Of a stretch of DNA of 7,078 nucleotides, positions 6,229 to 7,078 are shown piece by piece; positions within the stretch are counted from its first letter, which is position 1; the number at the start of each line of letters is the position of its first letter. The notes under the pieces were generated by a model. The model was not told the origin of the DNA, did not search any database, and was given only the letters and a program-made list of their open reading frames with translations. The position numbers and the translations under genes were made by a program. The stretch comes from Acidobacteria bacterium UBA7540 (GTDB lineage Bacteria; Acidobacteriota; Terriglobia; UBA7540): NCBI GenBank assembly GCA_002478145.1, contig DLMI01000156.1:1-7078 (forward strand), in the 5' to 3' direction.

Positions 6229-6263
6229 GAATTCTTGCTTACACCGGCTAACACCAAGAATTC
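6229..6263. promoter_or_regulatory. Inverted repeat GAATTCTTG-N17-CAAGAATTC, candidate operator
   Basis: Perfect 9-bp arms at 6229-6237 and 6255-6263 flank 17 nt. This lies in the non-repetitive part of the epimerase-aldolase gap, about 100 nt upstream of the aldolase ATG. The 26-bp arm spacing places both arms roughly on one face of the helix after two and a half turns, which is not ideal but feasible for a dimeric regulator. A hairpin in RNA is the alternative. No sigma-70-like -35/-10 pair stands out next to it. A regulatory function is inference. Confidence 0.3.
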
Positions 6264-6272
6264 ATCCGCCAC

Positions 6273-6314
6273 TGACAACTGACCACTGACAACTGACTCC
6301 TATTTCCTGACTCC
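6273..6314. repeat. Heptad array TGACNNC crossing the end of the epimerase gene
   Basis: Six contiguous heptads run in one register. Units 1-4 are TGACAAC, TGACCAC, TGACAAC and TGACTCC, unit 5 is degenerate (TATTTCC, containing the gene's stop codon), and unit 6 is TGACTCC again. The last two units lie wholly or partly inside the epimerase reading frame and encode its final residues. Confidence 0.75.
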
Positions 6315-7025
6315 TTTCTTCACCGCCTCCAACATAAATTTGGCGTTCGCTTCCGGGGCCTTGCCGTCGAACACCGCGCTGCCAGTCACGATCAAGTCCA
6401 CACCCAGGGCGGCCACGTCGCCGATGTTGTCGCGTGTTATCCCGCCATCGACGCCCAGCAGTATTTCGCGACCCGAGTCGGCGATCATGCGCTTTACATT
6501 CTCAACTCGCCCTCTGGCGGAGGCAATGAATTTCTGCCCACCCCAGCCCGGGTTGACGGCCAGGATCAAAATCAATTCCAGCTCCTCGAGCAGAGGTTCG
6601 AGCACCTCGAGGGGCGTGCCCGGATTCAACCCCACGCCCCGCACCAAGCCCCTTTCGGGGTCGTTGACGTTTTTCATCATCCGCATTTGCTGGAGAACCC
6701 GGTGAACATGAGAGCAAGCTTCAGGATGAATCGTGATCATGTCGGCGCCTGCCGCAACATAGTCCGCCACCTTATTCAGCGGCTCATCGATCATCAGGTG
6801 GACGTCCTTGAGCAGGGGAGTCTTGAGGGCCTTAATCAGCGGTGGGCCCACGGTCATCATGGGGCAGAAGCAGCCGTCCATGACGTCCACGTGGGCCGCT
6901 TTGACACCGCTACGTTCAAGCAGGGCTAACTCCGAACCGAGCGAAAGGAGGTCAGCCGTCAGGATGCCTACACTCACTACGGGAGACGATTCGAGGAGTA
7001 GATTGAAAGCGGTTGAGACGCTCAT
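6300..7025 (-). CDS. rpe: Ribulose-phosphate 3-epimerase family protein
   Basis: TIM-barrel epimerase predicted to interconvert D-ribulose-5-phosphate and D-xylulose-5-phosphate in the pentose phosphate pathway, or a related ketose-phosphate pair. The 241-residue protein keeps the metal and acid/base set: H45 and D47 in HVDVMDG (45-51), H76 in VHLMI (75-79) and D193 in GVDGG (191-195). It also keeps IHPEA (99-103), LNPGTPLE (133-140), the phosphate loop VNPGWGGQKFI (157-167) and TGSAVF (214-219). Odd points are an N-terminal extension of about ten residues, VGILTAD (19-25) where most Rpe have PSILSAD (the substrate-contacting serine becomes G20), W161 in place of phenylalanine, and about eight extra residues near 114-126. 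These may mark a distinct subfamily. The ATG directly follows an in-frame TAA that probably ends the preceding gene. The stop codon lies in a heptad array. Confidence 0.88.
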   Translation of the reverse strand: MSVSTAFNLLLESSPVVSVGILTADLLSLGSELALLERSGVKAAHVDVMDGCFCPMMTVGPPLIKALKTPLLKDVHLMIDEPLNKVADYVAAGADMITIHPEACSHVHRVLQQMRMMKNVNDPERGLVRGVGLNPGTPLEVLEPLLEELELILILAVNPGWGGQKFIASARGRVENVKRMIADSGREILLGVDGGITRDNIGDVAALGVDLIVTGSAVFDGKAPEANAKFMLEAVKKGVRK

Positions 7026-7078
7026 TTAGCTTGCAAACACCCCTTTCGTTTCGTGCTTCAAGGTTTCGTACAGCTCGA
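7026..7078 (-). CDS. C-terminal end of an unidentified upstream gene (partial)
   Basis: One minus-strand frame is open from the window edge to a TAA at 7026-7028 and would encode the last 16 residues, ELYETLKHETKGVFAS. The composition looks protein-like, and the stop is directly adjacent to the epimerase ATG, the spacing expected of an operon. Too little is present to name the product. A second frame is also open to the edge, so the assignment is tentative. Confidence 0.4.
   Translation of the reverse strand, partial: ELYETLKHETKGVFAS

Noticed and set aside
1..7078. tRNA, rRNA, riboswitch or defence-system genes
   Set aside because: No cloverleaf, rRNA-like segment, known riboswitch core or defence-associated domain was seen on either strand. 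All genes with recognisable motifs are housekeeping or sugar metabolism.

Overview
The window is a compact stretch of chromosomal housekeeping and central-metabolism genes, all transcribed from the minus strand. The sequence suggests a moderately GC-rich soil-type bacterium, most likely an Acidobacteriota member or a close relative. I base this on the divergent RuvA and RuvC types, the folK/deoxynucleoside kinase pair and the palindromic CATTCCGAGCG...GAGGAATC intergenic repeat. The assignment comes from memory of families and is only moderately certain. The RuvA also resembles planctomycete-type RuvA.

In transcription order (right to left) the layout is as follows. The last codons of an unidentified gene abut a ribulose-phosphate 3-epimerase-family gene (6300-7025). 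Next is a two-domain class II aldolase/short-chain dehydrogenase of the RhaEW/YuxG type (4022-6130). The Holliday-junction genes follow: ruvC (3348-3875) and ruvA (2714-3370), which overlap by 23 nt, then ruvB (1486-2514) after a repeat-filled gap. Last come folK (783-1322) and a deoxynucleoside kinase (106-771), separated by 11 nt. The left end (1-105) holds two small hairpins and no gene.

Functionally, RuvABC form the branch-migration and resolution machinery, HPPK (folK) serves folate synthesis, and the deoxynucleoside kinase serves dNTP salvage, so the left half is a DNA-metabolism cluster. The right half is carbohydrate metabolism: a pentulose-phosphate epimerase and a deoxy-sugar aldolase fused to an aldehyde dehydrogenase of the SDR type.

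The most unusual feature lies between the genes. All four intergenic gaps longer than 100 bp contain degenerate tandem arrays with a strict 7-bp period, but the unit differs in each gap. Several are arranged as opposing complementary arrays that create long inverted repeats (28 bp perfect between ruvB and folK). One array runs in phase across the stop codon of the epimerase gene. The ruvA-ruvB gap also holds a separate perfect 34-bp inverted repeat. I see no defence system, mobile element with a transposase, CRISPR array or RNA gene.
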